Positions 42,309 to 50,336 of a stretch of 64,000 nt of DNA are shown here, one piece after another. Position 1 is the stretch's first letter; every line of letters starts with the position of its first letter. The translations under genes were made by a program, and so were the position numbers. The DNA is taken from contig NZ_JBCEXH010000003.1 in the NCBI RefSeq assembly GCF_038751955.1, positions 76,740-140,739 of the forward strand. Reading direction: 5' to 3'. Below the pieces are notes generated by a model, which worked only from the letters and a program-made list of their open reading frames with translations, was not told the DNA's origin and searched no databases. The stretch comes from Methanocalculus natronophilus. GTDB lineage: Archaea > Halobacteriota > Methanomicrobia > Methanomicrobiales > Methanocorpusculaceae.

Positions 42309-43428
42309 CGGCGGGCACTTCACAAAAGATGTCCTCCATGATCTTCTCTGCAAGTCTCCGTTTCTGCTTCATATACTCAGTTTTGGAATTGCCAAGCTGT
42401 TTCAGGGTCATATCCCTGAACATGCAGGGAGTTGAGCTCTTGCAGCACCAGGCGAGGCTCCCAAAGCAGGTGTGGGATCCCTGATGCAGTGGCGTCCCCT
42501 CAGTTGCCGCCTGCTTCAGTTGCACATAGGTTTTTCGTTCAAGGCCGATTCCCTGTAAAATCGGAAGAAGCGGACACTCCTTCACCGGCATGCAGCAGAA
42601 AGTGAGGGCGCGGAGATCCCCTCCCCGGCAGAGCTGTTTTGGGGCATTATACCAGCCGACATCGTCAGCGTACCTGCGGATGGCGGCGTCAAGTCCTTTG
42701 AGCGTATGGAGATCAGACCTGCGGGCAAGAGAGACGAGATCTGCGCCATGGGAGAACTGCTCCATCACGCGGTCATAGGAGTGCATCGAGTTGTTGGCGA
42801 TGATCTGGAGGGGGCAGGCGTTCCTGATCTGGCGGATCTTCTGGTACCCGAAATCCATCAGATCGATATGGATGATGTCGGCACCGGCCTTCCAGAGCGC
42901 CTCTGCAAGCGCCTTTTCGTCAGTCAGTCCGGCACGGATCTTCACCGAGACGCAGACATCCATCTTCTTCAGGCCCCTGACGGCTTCACAGAGGTCATGG
43001 TGATGGGTGAGGTAATACTCTCCGCATCCCGCATCGATCATTGGCTGTTGTCGGCAATGGGCGTCAATTTCGTATACGGCGATATCACCGAGTTCATCTG
43101 CGAGACGGACAAACGATGACGGTTTCTTTCCCCTGAGATTGATACCCGGAACAATGTCAGATCCCTTTAGCTTCGCTACTTCGGACCGTATCCCCTCGAC
43201 CGGATCAGCAAAGAAAAACTCCTTCCTCCCGGCTTCTGCAAGATCGTGGCTTGCAAGTATCGTCTCCTCGTCTATAGAGAACCCTCCGAGGAAGGCAGCG
43301 CCGATATGGCCTCTCCTCTCAAGCGCATATGCCGCATCCACGATTCCCGCCATGGATGCAAGCGCAATTGGTGTCCGAACTATCTGCTGGTTTACCAGGA
43401 GTTCAAAACGTTCGTACGCCTCCATCAT
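42295..43428 (-). CDS. NifR3/Dus-like TIM barrel fused to methanogenesis marker 9 domain
   Basis: About 377 aa from the Met pair at 43423-43428; the frame is open to 43509 but those residues look like leader. Residues ~1-240 are a dihydrouridine-synthase-like (nifR3) barrel: TPIALASMAGIVDAAYAL, ADIIHIDLMDFGYQKIRQIRNACPLQIIANNSMHSYDRVMEQFSHGADLVSLAR. The C terminus carries the marker-9 Cys pattern: LTFCCMPVKECP, then LAWCCKSSTPC about 45 residues later, eight Cys in all with neighbours. The marker-9 domain is known only from methanogens and has no assigned function; it probably binds a metal or Fe-S cluster. First gene of the leftward operon, divergent from cfbA. Confidence 0.88.
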   Translation of the reverse strand: MMEAYERFELLVNQQIVRTPIALASMAGIVDAAYALERRGHIGAAFLGGFSIDEETILASHDLAEAGRKEFFFADPVEGIRSEVAKLKGSDIVPGINLRGKKPSSFVRLADELGDIAVYEIDAHCRQQPMIDAGCGEYYLTHHHDLCEAVRGLKKMDVCVSVKIRAGLTDEKALAEALWKAGADIIHIDLMDFGYQKIRQIRNACPLQIIANNSMHSYDRVMEQFSHGADLVSLARRSDLHTLKGLDAAIRRYADDVGWYNAPKQLCRGGDLRALTFCCMPVKECPLLPILQGIGLERKTYVQLKQAATEGTPLHQGSHTCFGSLAWCCKSSTPCMFRDMTLKQLGNSKTEYMKQKRRLAEKIMEDIFCEVPADVKC

Positions 43429-43454
43429 AGATTCTTTATAATTAGCAATGATAG

Positions 43455-43522
43455 GGGATATCCCTTTGCATCTGTTTTTTTGATCCGGATCGATAACACT
43501 TTTTAGCATCAGTTGTACAACT
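43455..43522. promoter_or_regulatory. Palindrome cluster in the marker-9/cfbA divergent promoter
   Basis: Three perfect palindromes occur in 68 bp: GGGATATCCC (43455-43464), GATCCGGATC (43482-43491) and AGTTGTACAACT (43511-43522). The last sits between a T-rich TATA candidate (~43500-43506) and the cfbA ATG at 43531. A repressor bound there would block the rightward promoter. The spacing suggests a leaderless cfbA mRNA. Confidence 0.5.
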
Positions 43523-43530
43523 CTTCTATA

Positions 43531-43935
43531 ATGGCTAAGAAAGGCTTACTACTGGTTGGACACGGGAGCAAACTTCCCCATAACAAAGAACTTGTCGAGA
43601 GCACTGCCGCGTTCATTGCAGCAAAGAACAATGGATATGTTGTCAAATCCGGGTTCATGAGCATGAACGAACCAAATGTTCCTGATGCAATAGAGGCGTT
43701 TGCAGACGAGGATATCAACCTCCTTGTTGTTGTTCCGTTATTCCTTGCAAAGGGCGTCCACATATTAAAGGATATCCCAGGCATCCTGGGACTGGAAGAA
43801 GGGAAGAAGAAGGGATCCATCACCCTGAAAGGAACGGAGATTCCCCTTGTCTACGCCGATCCTATCGGATCTGATCCCCTGCTTGCCGAACTGATGCTGA
43901 AGAATGCGGAGAATGCCATCCGCGATCATCTCTGA
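43531..43935 (+). CDS. cfbA: Sirohydrochlorin nickelochelatase CfbA
   Basis: 134 aa, the short CbiX form typical of methanogens. Conserved: AKKGLLLVGHGSKLPHNKELVESTAAFIAAK, VKSGFMSMNEPNVPDAI, VVVPLFLAKGVHILKDIPGILGL (metal-binding His residues), PLVYADPIGSDPLLAELML. It inserts Ni2+ into sirohydrochlorin, the first committed step to coenzyme F430. The ATG at 43531 is preferred to the upstream in-frame start (43513), which lies inside the palindrome. First gene of cfbA-E-D-B. Confidence 0.95.
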   Translation: MAKKGLLLVGHGSKLPHNKELVESTAAFIAAKNNGYVVKSGFMSMNEPNVPDAIEAFADEDINLLVVVPLFLAKGVHILKDIPGILGLEEGKKKGSITLKGTEIPLVYADPIGSDPLLAELMLKNAENAIRDHL

Positions 43936-43942
43936 TCTCCCC

Positions 43943-45139
43943 ATGCGGCTGCTCATCCTTGATACCATCCATGGCGGAGGCGTCATCGCCTCCGCTCTCC
44001 GTGAGCAGGGACTGAGCGTTGACTGCGTGGATGTATACCGGGGCAGCGACGGAATCTCAATAGAGACTGCCCAAAATACCCGGTATTCCTGTTGTATCGC
44101 ACCGGTTCACCTTGACCCGGCACACCCTCTTCTTCATGCCGGGATACCGGTTATCTCGCATCACCTGGCAGCAGGCATGCTCATCGGGGACAACCCGCCA
44201 GAGCCGTTCATCGAGATCACCGGAGAGCGCGGAAAGACGACAACAGCATTTGCACTGGCTCACCTGATGCCGGAACGTGGAGTTCTCCATTCATCCAGTG
44301 GCACAATCCGCTACCCGGAGATGGAGATGATCAGCAGATCAAGCATCACGCCTGCAAGCCTTCTTGCTCCTGCAGCAGAGGCACGCGCCATGAACGGGTG
44401 GTTCATTGGCGAATGCTCGCTTGGTGTTTCGGGAAGAGGGGATCTTGGTATCCTCACCTCAGATACCGATTACCGGATAGCAAATGGCAAATCGTCTGCG
44501 CTCGCTGCCAAACTGGAGCACCTGAAGACCTGTAAACAACTCCTCCTCCCGGACGGCATCAGAGGAATTGATCATCCCGATCAGCACAGGGTGGGCGCAA
44601 TCGCTTCCTGCGATGATACCACAGTCACATATGAGTATAAACAGATCTCCGGATCCTTTACCAATCCTCTCCTCTCCCTGAAAGGATATCAGGAACCGCT
44701 CACCTGTGCTGCTGCTGCTGCCTGCCTCCTCGGAACCGATCCCGCACCCCTTGCCCGGTTCAATGCACTTCCCGGGCGAATGCGGATATGGGAGGAGAAT
44801 GGCTGTATCTTTGTTGATGCGTCAAACAGCGGGACAAACAGGGAGACGACACGAGAAGCAGCAGCATATGCCCGGAGAAACCATCCCGGCTCCCCTCTTC
44901 ATCTCGTGATCGGCCAGGACGAACACGCAGTCTGCGAAAATTTTGCAGACGCGGATATCCGGATGGCAATAGAAGAGATAGAGCCAGACAAACTTACCAT
45001 AGTCCAGAGAAACCAGGATTATGATTTCGGATCCCGGTACCCGGAATCTGATGCCAAACGATCCCTGGATGAGGCAATCCGGGATGCTGCCAGGAAACCC
45101 GGATCAATTATTCTTCTGGCAGTAAAAACATGGAGATAA
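43943..45139 (+). CDS. cfbE: Coenzyme F430 synthetase CfbE (Mur ligase-like)
   Basis: 398 aa from the ATG at 43943, 7 bp after the cfbA stop. Mur-ligase P-loop EITGERGKTTTAFALAHL (~75), and a C-terminal ligase domain with FVDASNSGTNRETTREAAAYARR and LVIGQDEHAVCENFADADI. It closes the carbocyclic F ring of seco-F430 with ATP, the last step to F430. Gene order with cfbA, cfbD and cfbB supports the call. Confidence 0.93.
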   Translation: MRLLILDTIHGGGVIASALREQGLSVDCVDVYRGSDGISIETAQNTRYSCCIAPVHLDPAHPLLHAGIPVISHHLAAGMLIGDNPPEPFIEITGERGKTTTAFALAHLMPERGVLHSSSGTIRYPEMEMISRSSITPASLLAPAAEARAMNGWFIGECSLGVSGRGDLGILTSDTDYRIANGKSSALAAKLEHLKTCKQLLLPDGIRGIDHPDQHRVGAIASCDDTTVTYEYKQISGSFTNPLLSLKGYQEPLTCAAAAACLLGTDPAPLARFNALPGRMRIWEENGCIFVDASNSGTNRETTREAAAYARRNHPGSPLHLVIGQDEHAVCENFADADIRMAIEEIEPDKLTIVQRNQDYDFGSRYPESDAKRSLDEAIRDAARKPGSIILLAVKTWR

Positions 45140-45146
45140 GATTTAG

Positions 45147-46208
45147 ATGCACTACATTCAGCCACGCCCAAGTTCCATTGTTGCCGCACTCTATACCGCC
45201 CGTGATCTCGGCGTTGATGTGGCCATACTGCACGGTCCATCCGGATGCTCATTTAAACATGCACGCCTCCTCGAAGAGGACGGGCTCCGGGTGATTACCA
45301 CCTCACTCCAGGAGAACGAATTCATCTTCGGTGGCCAGCCGGTGCTTGAGGACGTCCTCAGGTATGCAGAAGAGACCTTCTCCCCGGAACGGATGGCAGT
45401 TATCGGGACCTGTGTCTCGATGATCATTGGTGAGGATATGCAGGCGGCGATCGACTCATCCGGTATTACGACACCAACTATTCCAATGGATATCCACGCC
45501 GGGTTTTCCGAGAATATCGATGGGGTCATTGCAGCTCTTGAACCTGCTGCTGCAATCGGCTGGATATCTGCAGACGAGCTCGACCGGCAGCGGACGCTGC
45601 TTGCCCGCGCAAACGAGGTGGAGCGGCTCAGGGGGGCTGCCTCAAAGCGGTATATCGAGCCGGAACGCGGTGACTTGAAACATATTGCCGCACGCGCCCT
45701 CCTCGACCTTGCCAGAAGCGGCAGGCGCGGCATGGCAGTCATGAATGCGAAAAAAGAGACTGCATACATGTTCATCGATGAGCTCCTTGCCCTCCATGAG
45801 AAAGCGCCTGATGCTGATATCTCCTATCTTGCTAACCTTGACGACCGGGGACTCCCAAAAGTCAGATCAGATGCAGAACGGATACGGGATGAGGTCTCCC
45901 GGCGTGGCCTTGATCCAACAATCCTTGGATCACTCGATGAATATGGTGCAATTGGTGAGGATATCGGGGCAGCTATCCGGGAAAGGGATCCGGAGTTTCT
46001 CTTCATCGTTGGTGTCCCCCATGCTGTCCCTGCTGAATACACTGAGGGGATCGAGGTCTTCTCGATAACAAACGGCCCCCGGCAGGTGGCGCCGCTGCGG
46101 GAACTCGGCCACCGGCATGTGATGGTCGAAATTGATCTCCACCCAAAAACCCTGGGTGTCCGGTCGGTTGTTGAAGCAGAATTCGGGGCCGTGCTCAGGA
46201 GCATGTGA
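45147..46208 (+). CDS. cfbD: Ni-sirohydrochlorin a,c-diamide reductive cyclase subunit CfbD (NifD-like)
   Basis: 353 aa, shorter than NifD as expected. Cys ligands for the shared Fe-S cluster appear in HGPSGCSFKHARLLEEDGL (~35) and AVIGTCVSMIIGEDMQAAI (~95). With CfbC (NifH-like), it performs the six-electron ring reduction that gives seco-F430. cfbC is not found in this window. Ends by overlapping cfbB. Confidence 0.95.
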   Translation: MHYIQPRPSSIVAALYTARDLGVDVAILHGPSGCSFKHARLLEEDGLRVITTSLQENEFIFGGQPVLEDVLRYAEETFSPERMAVIGTCVSMIIGEDMQAAIDSSGITTPTIPMDIHAGFSENIDGVIAALEPAAAIGWISADELDRQRTLLARANEVERLRGAASKRYIEPERGDLKHIAARALLDLARSGRRGMAVMNAKKETAYMFIDELLALHEKAPDADISYLANLDDRGLPKVRSDAERIRDEVSRRGLDPTILGSLDEYGAIGEDIGAAIRERDPEFLFIVGVPHAVPAEYTEGIEVFSITNGPRQVAPLRELGHRHVMVEIDLHPKTLGVRSVVEAEFGAVLRSM

Positions 46209-47584
46209 TGCGGACCCTCCTCATATCCGGTGATCGATCAGGCTGCGGAAAGACGAGCATTACGCTTGCAATATCTGCTATCCTTGCAAAGCGGATGAAG
46301 GTCCAGACCTACAAGGTCGGGATGGATTATATCGATCCCAGTTACCTGACCGGTGTCACCGGGAGGCCCTGCCGGAACCTGGATAGTTATGTGCTGGATG
46401 ATGGCGAGCTCCGCGGAGTGTATGCGCATGCAGCAGAGGGAGCAGACATCGGGATTATCGAAGGTGTGCGGGGCCTCTATGAGGGTGCCGAGGTCCTTGG
46501 AGATGTCGGGAGTACAGCATCAATTGCCAAAACGCTTGGCGTTCATGTGATCCTGGTCATCAATGCAAAAAGTATCACACGCAGTGCTGCAGCCATTGTG
46601 AAAGGATTTATGGCATTTGATCCAGGTGTCAGGATCAAAGGGGTTATCCTGAATAATATATCCCCGGGACGGCATCTTGAGAAGGCGAAGGGTGCAATCG
46701 AACACTACTGCGGGATTCCGGTTATCGGGGCTGTCCCGCATACGCCGCAGATGGAGCTTGCAATGCGGCATCTCGGGCTTGTTCCCTATCGTGAAGGAAA
46801 CGCTGATTCTGACTTTACTGAACGGATTGACGAGATAACCCGTGTCATTGAAGAGTATATCGATATGGACGCGCTCTACGCGCTTGCAGACGAGCCAGCT
46901 TCCAGTGGGACACCCCTCCCTGTTCTGACGCAGAGAACGGTTGCTGATCTGAGGATCGGTATTGCATATGACGAGGCGATCAACTTTTACTATGCCGATC
47001 TCTATGATCTGCTCACTGCGCATGGAGCCAAACCTGTTTTCTTCTCCCTGATACATGACTCTCTTCCTGATGCAGACGGCTATATCCTCGGAGGCGGTTA
47101 TCCCGAACTGTATGGCCGTGAACTGGAGGAGAACGCCTCCATGCGGGAAGCAATAGTTCGTGCGGCAGAAGCAGGCGTTCCTATCTATGCCGAGTGCGGC
47201 GGGCTGATGTACCTCTGCCGATCCATACAGACAAAGGCGGGATGGCAGGGCAGGGAGAGTGCTTTCAGATACCAGATGTGTGGTCTTTTCCCGGGTGATG
47301 CATCAATTCCATCCCGGCGGGTGCTTGGGTATGTTGAGGGGAGATCACATGGCGGGCTGATGGGGGAGTCGGATTTCCGTGGCCATGAATTCCATTACAG
47401 CGAGATTGTGATGAATCCTGGTGAGAGGTATATGTTCAGGCTTTCAAGGGGCGAGGGTATTTTTGATGGAAACGATGGTATTGTCTACAAAAACGCCATC
47501 GGGAGCTATGCTCACCTGCATCCGGTTGCGAGCAGCGATATGTTTGCATCATTTCTCTCTGCCTGCCGGGATGGGAGCGTTTGA
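46208..47584 (+). CDS. cfbB: Ni-sirohydrochlorin a,c-diamide synthase CfbB
   Basis: 458 aa CobB/CbiA-type amidotransferase. N-terminal P-loop LLISGDRSGCGKTSITLAISAILAK, then TYKVGMDYIDPSYLTGVTGRPCRNLDSYVLDD. C-terminal class I glutaminase-like domain: ILGGGYPELYGRELEENASMREAI, AECGGLMYLCRSIQTK (nucleophile Cys), FRGHEFHYSEIVM. Amidates the a and c side chains. The ATG at 46208 overlaps the cfbD stop; an adjacent GTG at 46205 is less likely. Confidence 0.95.
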   Translation: MRTLLISGDRSGCGKTSITLAISAILAKRMKVQTYKVGMDYIDPSYLTGVTGRPCRNLDSYVLDDGELRGVYAHAAEGADIGIIEGVRGLYEGAEVLGDVGSTASIAKTLGVHVILVINAKSITRSAAAIVKGFMAFDPGVRIKGVILNNISPGRHLEKAKGAIEHYCGIPVIGAVPHTPQMELAMRHLGLVPYREGNADSDFTERIDEITRVIEEYIDMDALYALADEPASSGTPLPVLTQRTVADLRIGIAYDEAINFYYADLYDLLTAHGAKPVFFSLIHDSLPDADGYILGGGYPELYGRELEENASMREAIVRAAEAGVPIYAECGGLMYLCRSIQTKAGWQGRESAFRYQMCGLFPGDASIPSRRVLGYVEGRSHGGLMGESDFRGHEFHYSEIVMNPGERYMFRLSRGEGIFDGNDGIVYKNAIGSYAHLHPVASSDMFASFLSACRDGSV

Positions 47585-47625
47585 AAACGCAACACATACA
47601 TTGATCTTCTTTCCAATACCTGATC

Positions 47626-48498
47626 ATGGAAATCTACATCGACGGACAATTTGTTCCTGAGACTGAAGCGAAGGTCTCGGTCTTTGACCATGGATTCCTC
47701 TATGGGGATGGAGTTTTTGAAGGGATCAGGAGCTATAACGGGAAAATATTCCGGCTGAAAGAGCATGTCGACCGGCTCTATGACTCGGCAAAGACAATTG
47801 ATATGGCGGTTCCGGTTTCAAAGGAGGAGTTTGCTGATATCATCATTGAGACGGTCAGGAGAAACGGGTTGAAAGACGGCTATATCCGGCCGATTGTCAC
47901 CCGTGGTGTCGGCACGATGGGGCTTGATCCAACCCACTGTCCGAAGCCGACGGTCATCTGTATAGCAATTGAGTGGGGCGCGATGTATGGCGATCTCTAT
48001 GAGAAAGGGCTCACCGCGGTGACGGTTGCTGTCCGGAGGAACGCCCCTGACGCGCTTCCGCCGAATGTGAAGAGCATGAATTACCTGAATAATATCCTGG
48101 CAAAGATCGAGGCAAATTACAAAGGCGGGGATGAGGCGATCTTCTTTGATTCCATGGGACGAATCTCAGAAGGGTCTGGAGATAATATCTTTGTTGTCAA
48201 GAACGGGATCATCTATACGCCCTATACCTACACGAACCTGAAAGGAATCACCAGGGATATTTTAATGGAGATTGCAGAATCGCTTGGGATCCAGGTGAGA
48301 GAGGTTGAGCTTGGGTTCTTTGATCTCTATACCGCAGATGAGGTGATTGTCACCGGAACTGCTGCAGAGATTGCGCCAATCGTCACAATCGATGGGAGGA
48401 GTATTGGAAGCGGCCGGCCTGGCCCGATAACAAAACAGATCATGGCGGCCTTCAAGACGATCACCGAGCAGGAAGGAACACCCGTCTATACCGAATGA
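47626..48498 (+). CDS. ilvE: Branched-chain amino acid aminotransferase
   Basis: 290 aa, fold-type IV PLP enzyme. [51 protein letters not shown] at the N terminus, PLP lysine in [32 protein letters not shown] (~150-160), then [17 protein letters not shown] and [15 protein letters not shown]. Final step of Val, Leu and Ile synthesis. 41 bp after cfbB, so possibly read through from the cfb operon. No ilv or leu genes are nearby. Confidence 0.96.
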   Translation: MEIYIDGQFVPETEAKVSVFDHGFLYGDGVFEGIRSYNGKIFRLKEHVDRLYDSAKTIDMAVPVSKEEFADIIIETVRRNGLKDGYIRPIVTRGVGTMGLDPTHCPKPTVICIAIEWGAMYGDLYEKGLTAVTVAVRRNAPDALPPNVKSMNYLNNILAKIEANYKGGDEAIFFDSMGRISEGSGDNIFVVKNGIIYTPYTYTNLKGITRDILMEIAESLGIQVREVELGFFDLYTADEVIVTGTAAEIAPIVTIDGRSIGSGRPGPITKQIMAAFKTITEQEGTPVYTE

Positions 48499-48501
48499 AT
48501 A

Positions 48502-48605
48502 CTGCATGATACAACTGCATAACTCCGCTGGATAACATCGCTGCATAACGCCGCTGCATGATACCGCTGGATTATACAACTGCATAACACTGCTGCATGA
48601 TCCCA
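48502..48605. repeat. Tandem array of eight 13-bp units
   Basis: Eight head-to-tail copies of a 13-bp unit, consensus CTGCATAAcaCCG, at 48502, 48515, 48528, 48541, 48554, 48567, 48580 and 48593. Copies differ at positions 4 and 7-12. Because 13 is not a multiple of 3, the array is not a coding repeat. It lies 3 bp after ilvE in a 300-bp spacer that otherwise holds only a GC-rich stretch with a small inverted repeat (GTGTC/GACAC near 48626-48643) and the tRNA promoter. Confidence 0.9.
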
Positions 48606-48799
48606 TGCCACAGTGCCACAACCGGGTGTCTCGTCACGACACTCTGTAGTGGCTTTGATGCAGCTTCATCGTGGCTTGTGCCGTGACGTCGTCATCTCTG
48701 CCCTGTCTCCGTCTGGCAGCCGAATACCGGATCGGCAAAGACGATATCAATATCTTTTTATTTCCTGACGACTACCTTGTATAGCACTTTTGTTGCATC

Positions 48800-48872
48800 G
48801 CTGATATAGTGTAGTGGCCAATCATGTCGGCCTTTCACGCCGACGACTGGGGTTCAAATCCCCATATCAGCA
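48800..48872 (+). tRNA. tRNA-Glu (anticodon UUC)
   Basis: Acceptor GCTGATA/TATCAGC, D arm beginning TAGTGTAGTGGCCAATCA, anticodon stem GTCGG..CCGAC around loop CTTTCAC (anticodon TTC), T arm TGGGG-TTCAAAT-CCCCA. Discriminator A; CCA not encoded; no intron. A T-rich TATA candidate (TCTTTTTATTTC) lies about 40 bp upstream. Confidence 0.96.
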
Positions 48873-49252
48873 CTCAGATTGCTTTTCTTCGCATTTTATC
48901 GCTTATTTGTGTTTTTCTGGTCGTTGGAGCAGAACTATAAACCCGGACTCTTCTATGCCTCATGCGTTCCGGAAATGGGCCAGTACGCACTTGGGAGTCT
49001 CATATATCAGGCACGGAGAAGGAGCACGTTTTGAGATGATTGTTCCAGAGGGCGCCTGGAGGAAGGGGAGCGGTACCTGACTGGTTATGTGAGGGGGGAT
49101 CACCCATATTTTGCTTTTTGAAAAGACGAGTGAAGGTGAGCCACAGCCCAGGTTGCGGCCCGAGTTGATGCAAGAGAGACAATCGAAACTCTACGTGCCA
49201 TTATGGGCATGGTTCTGGAGATAGGCGGTTTTAACAAAATTGCGGTTATTGA
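48873..49252. other. Gene-poor stretch, probable decayed coding sequence
   Basis: No intact gene supported over 380 bp. Near 49143-49230 one + frame reads as a protein-like C terminus (VDARETIETLRAIMGMVLEIGGF) after an in-frame stop, with no start. Near 49005-49060 another frame reads HGEGARFEMIVPEGAW. These look like remnants of disrupted genes, next to an area with other remnants. The families are not identified. Confidence 0.35.
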
Positions 49253-49456
49253 TTATAATTTCTTCCTCTGTTTCTCTCTTTCAAGTAATCGTTTATTCAA
49301 AGCTTCAGTATCGTCAGGAAGCCACTCATGCCGCTCTTTTGTGTAATCCCCACTTCCAGACTCATAGCTCTGAATAAAACGAGCCATATCAACAGGTCCA
49401 AGAGCTTTGCTCAATGCGCAAATACCCTCTTTCCGAATCTCACTGATTGTTTTCAT
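49253..49456 (-). CDS. Putative antitoxin of the PIN-domain pair
   Basis: 67 aa: MKTISEIRKEGICALSKALGPVDMARFIQSYESGSGDYTKERHEWLPDDTEALNKRLLEREKQRKKL. The 'I/L-REGI-AL-LGPV-MARFIQ-YE-GSGDYTKERHEWL' pattern is a small conserved family seen next to PIN genes in methanogens and cyanobacteria, as I recall. Overlaps the toxin gene by 17 bp and follows it, so the toxin is encoded first, the reverse of most VapBC loci. Highly charged, helical; no classical DNA-binding motif seen. Confidence 0.75.
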   Translation of the reverse strand: MKTISEIRKEGICALSKALGPVDMARFIQSYESGSGDYTKERHEWLPDDTEALNKRLLEREKQRKKL

Positions 49457-49889
49457 TTTCTAACACCTCCATGAGCCATATTAGTGGATTTTCGACCCGA
49501 ATTGATAAATCAGGGATATTGCGGGAGATGGTTATTAGCTTTTTATCAGTGGTAAGAAGTAAAGCTTCCCCCGATTGCGCACATGCCAGATGCAGAGCAT
49601 CATAGTGTTTCAGTCCCATTTTCATATATCGGGTTGCCTGTTCAAATACACTCTCATTGTACTCTATATATTCGTTGATGAGATATAATTTCTGCTCTAC
49701 TTTCAATCGCTTTTCAATATCAGGTATGAAGGAGATTTCATCATCAATGACAACACTGCCGATCAATTCCCAGTCATGGAGACATCGATCAAGAATCGCA
49801 AGCACCGCATTTGCTTCCAATGCAATCTTCTCTTGCTGAAGATTGTCACATGGTCTGCATAGACAACAGACATCCAAATAGATTCTCAT
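49440..49889 (-). CDS. PIN-domain protein, putative toxin
   Basis: 149 aa. PIN-type nuclease: N-terminal acidic residue in MRIYLDVCCLCRP (D5), a further acidic cluster IDDEISFIPDIEKR, the central HYDALHLACAQSGEALLLTTDKKLI (conserved D residues, ~108 and ~123). This fits a VapC-like single-stranded RNase. The ATG at 49889 lies inside a palindrome, suggesting autoregulation. Transcribed leftward with the antitoxin gene. Confidence 0.85.
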   Translation of the reverse strand: MRIYLDVCCLCRPCDNLQQEKIALEANAVLAILDRCLHDWELIGSVVIDDEISFIPDIEKRLKVEQKLYLINEYIEYNESVFEQATRYMKMGLKHYDALHLACAQSGEALLLTTDKKLITISRNIPDLSIRVENPLIWLMEVLENENNQ

Positions 49890-49903
49890 TTGATTCCAAA
49901 TGA
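49886..49903 (-). promoter_or_regulatory. Palindrome over the PIN-toxin start codon
   Basis: TCATTTG-ATTC-CAAATGA: perfect 7-bp arms at 49886-49892 and 49897-49903 with a 4-bp centre. The toxin ATG (minus strand, 49887-49889) is within the left arm. A/T-rich TATA-like sequence (GATAAAG on the minus strand) lies just upstream. Probable operator for the toxin-antitoxin complex, or a hairpin masking the start codon. Confidence 0.55.
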
Positions 49904-50019
49904 AACTTTATCACCAGAATTAATAAATCCTATAGTTCTTGTGCTCAGTATCGACATTCTGAAGGAAACACTATTAATCCTCGCTCAAAAGAGTCATAAA
50001 TATAGCACGTAATGCCCCC

Positions 50020-50168
50020 ACCTGCCCCTTCTGCGCCCCAGCCTCCTCCGGTATCGTCCTCGCAAACTTCCCACACCTTTCTTCCGATATGACCTCTACT
50101 CGGTGAGCCCCGGTTACCTGCTGCTCATCCCTTTCCGGCACGTGGGCTCGTTCTTCGAGGCAACGGGC
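50020..50168 (+). pseudogene. HIT-family hydrolase remnant, frameshifted and truncated
   Basis: Reading TCPFCAPASSGIVLAN from 50020 and then, after a single frameshift near 50050-50075, FFRYDLYSVSPGYLLLIPFRHVGSFFEAT to about 50168, gives the N-terminal half of a HIT-type (histidine triad) protein including the CPFC and PGxLLxIPxRH landmarks. The final HxHxH triad is missing because an IS110 fragment replaces the C-terminal half. No valid start codon is seen upstream in frame. Confidence 0.75.
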
Positions 50169-50336
50169 ATCTACTGGGTGCCTGTTTATACCATACTCGA
50201 ACATGCTGTACCAACGTTTGTTGCAAATCCATACTTCATTAAATACGTCCCCTCTTCAAAGACAGATACCAAAGATGCAGTATGGATTGCTGAAATCTGT
50301 TTGGAGGGTCACTTCAAAGCTTCGTATCGAAAATAG
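50155..50336 (+). pseudogene. IS110-family transposase fragment
   Basis: EATGIYWVPVYTILEHAVPTFVANPYFIKYVPSSKTDTKDAVWIAEICLEGHFKAS matches the DEDD-domain segment of IS110 transposases (usual form ESTGIYWVPV...NP..IK..PG.KTD.KDA.WIAEL). About 58 residues are left, in frame with the upstream HIT half. Both ends of the transposase are gone. The fragment ends where the IS200/IS605 element begins. Confidence 0.8.

Noticed and set aside
48502-48605. CRISPR array
   Set aside because: Units are 13 bp, contiguous and without spacers, and no cas genes are present.
48262-48621. 119-aa Cys-rich minus-strand frame across the 13-bp repeats
   Set aside because: It is the translation of the repeats and of antisense ilvE; the 13-bp period shifts frame each copy.
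48814-49080. 88-aa plus-strand frame overlapping tRNA-Glu
   Set aside because: Begins inside the tRNA and has no family resemblance; at most its end touches decayed coding DNA.
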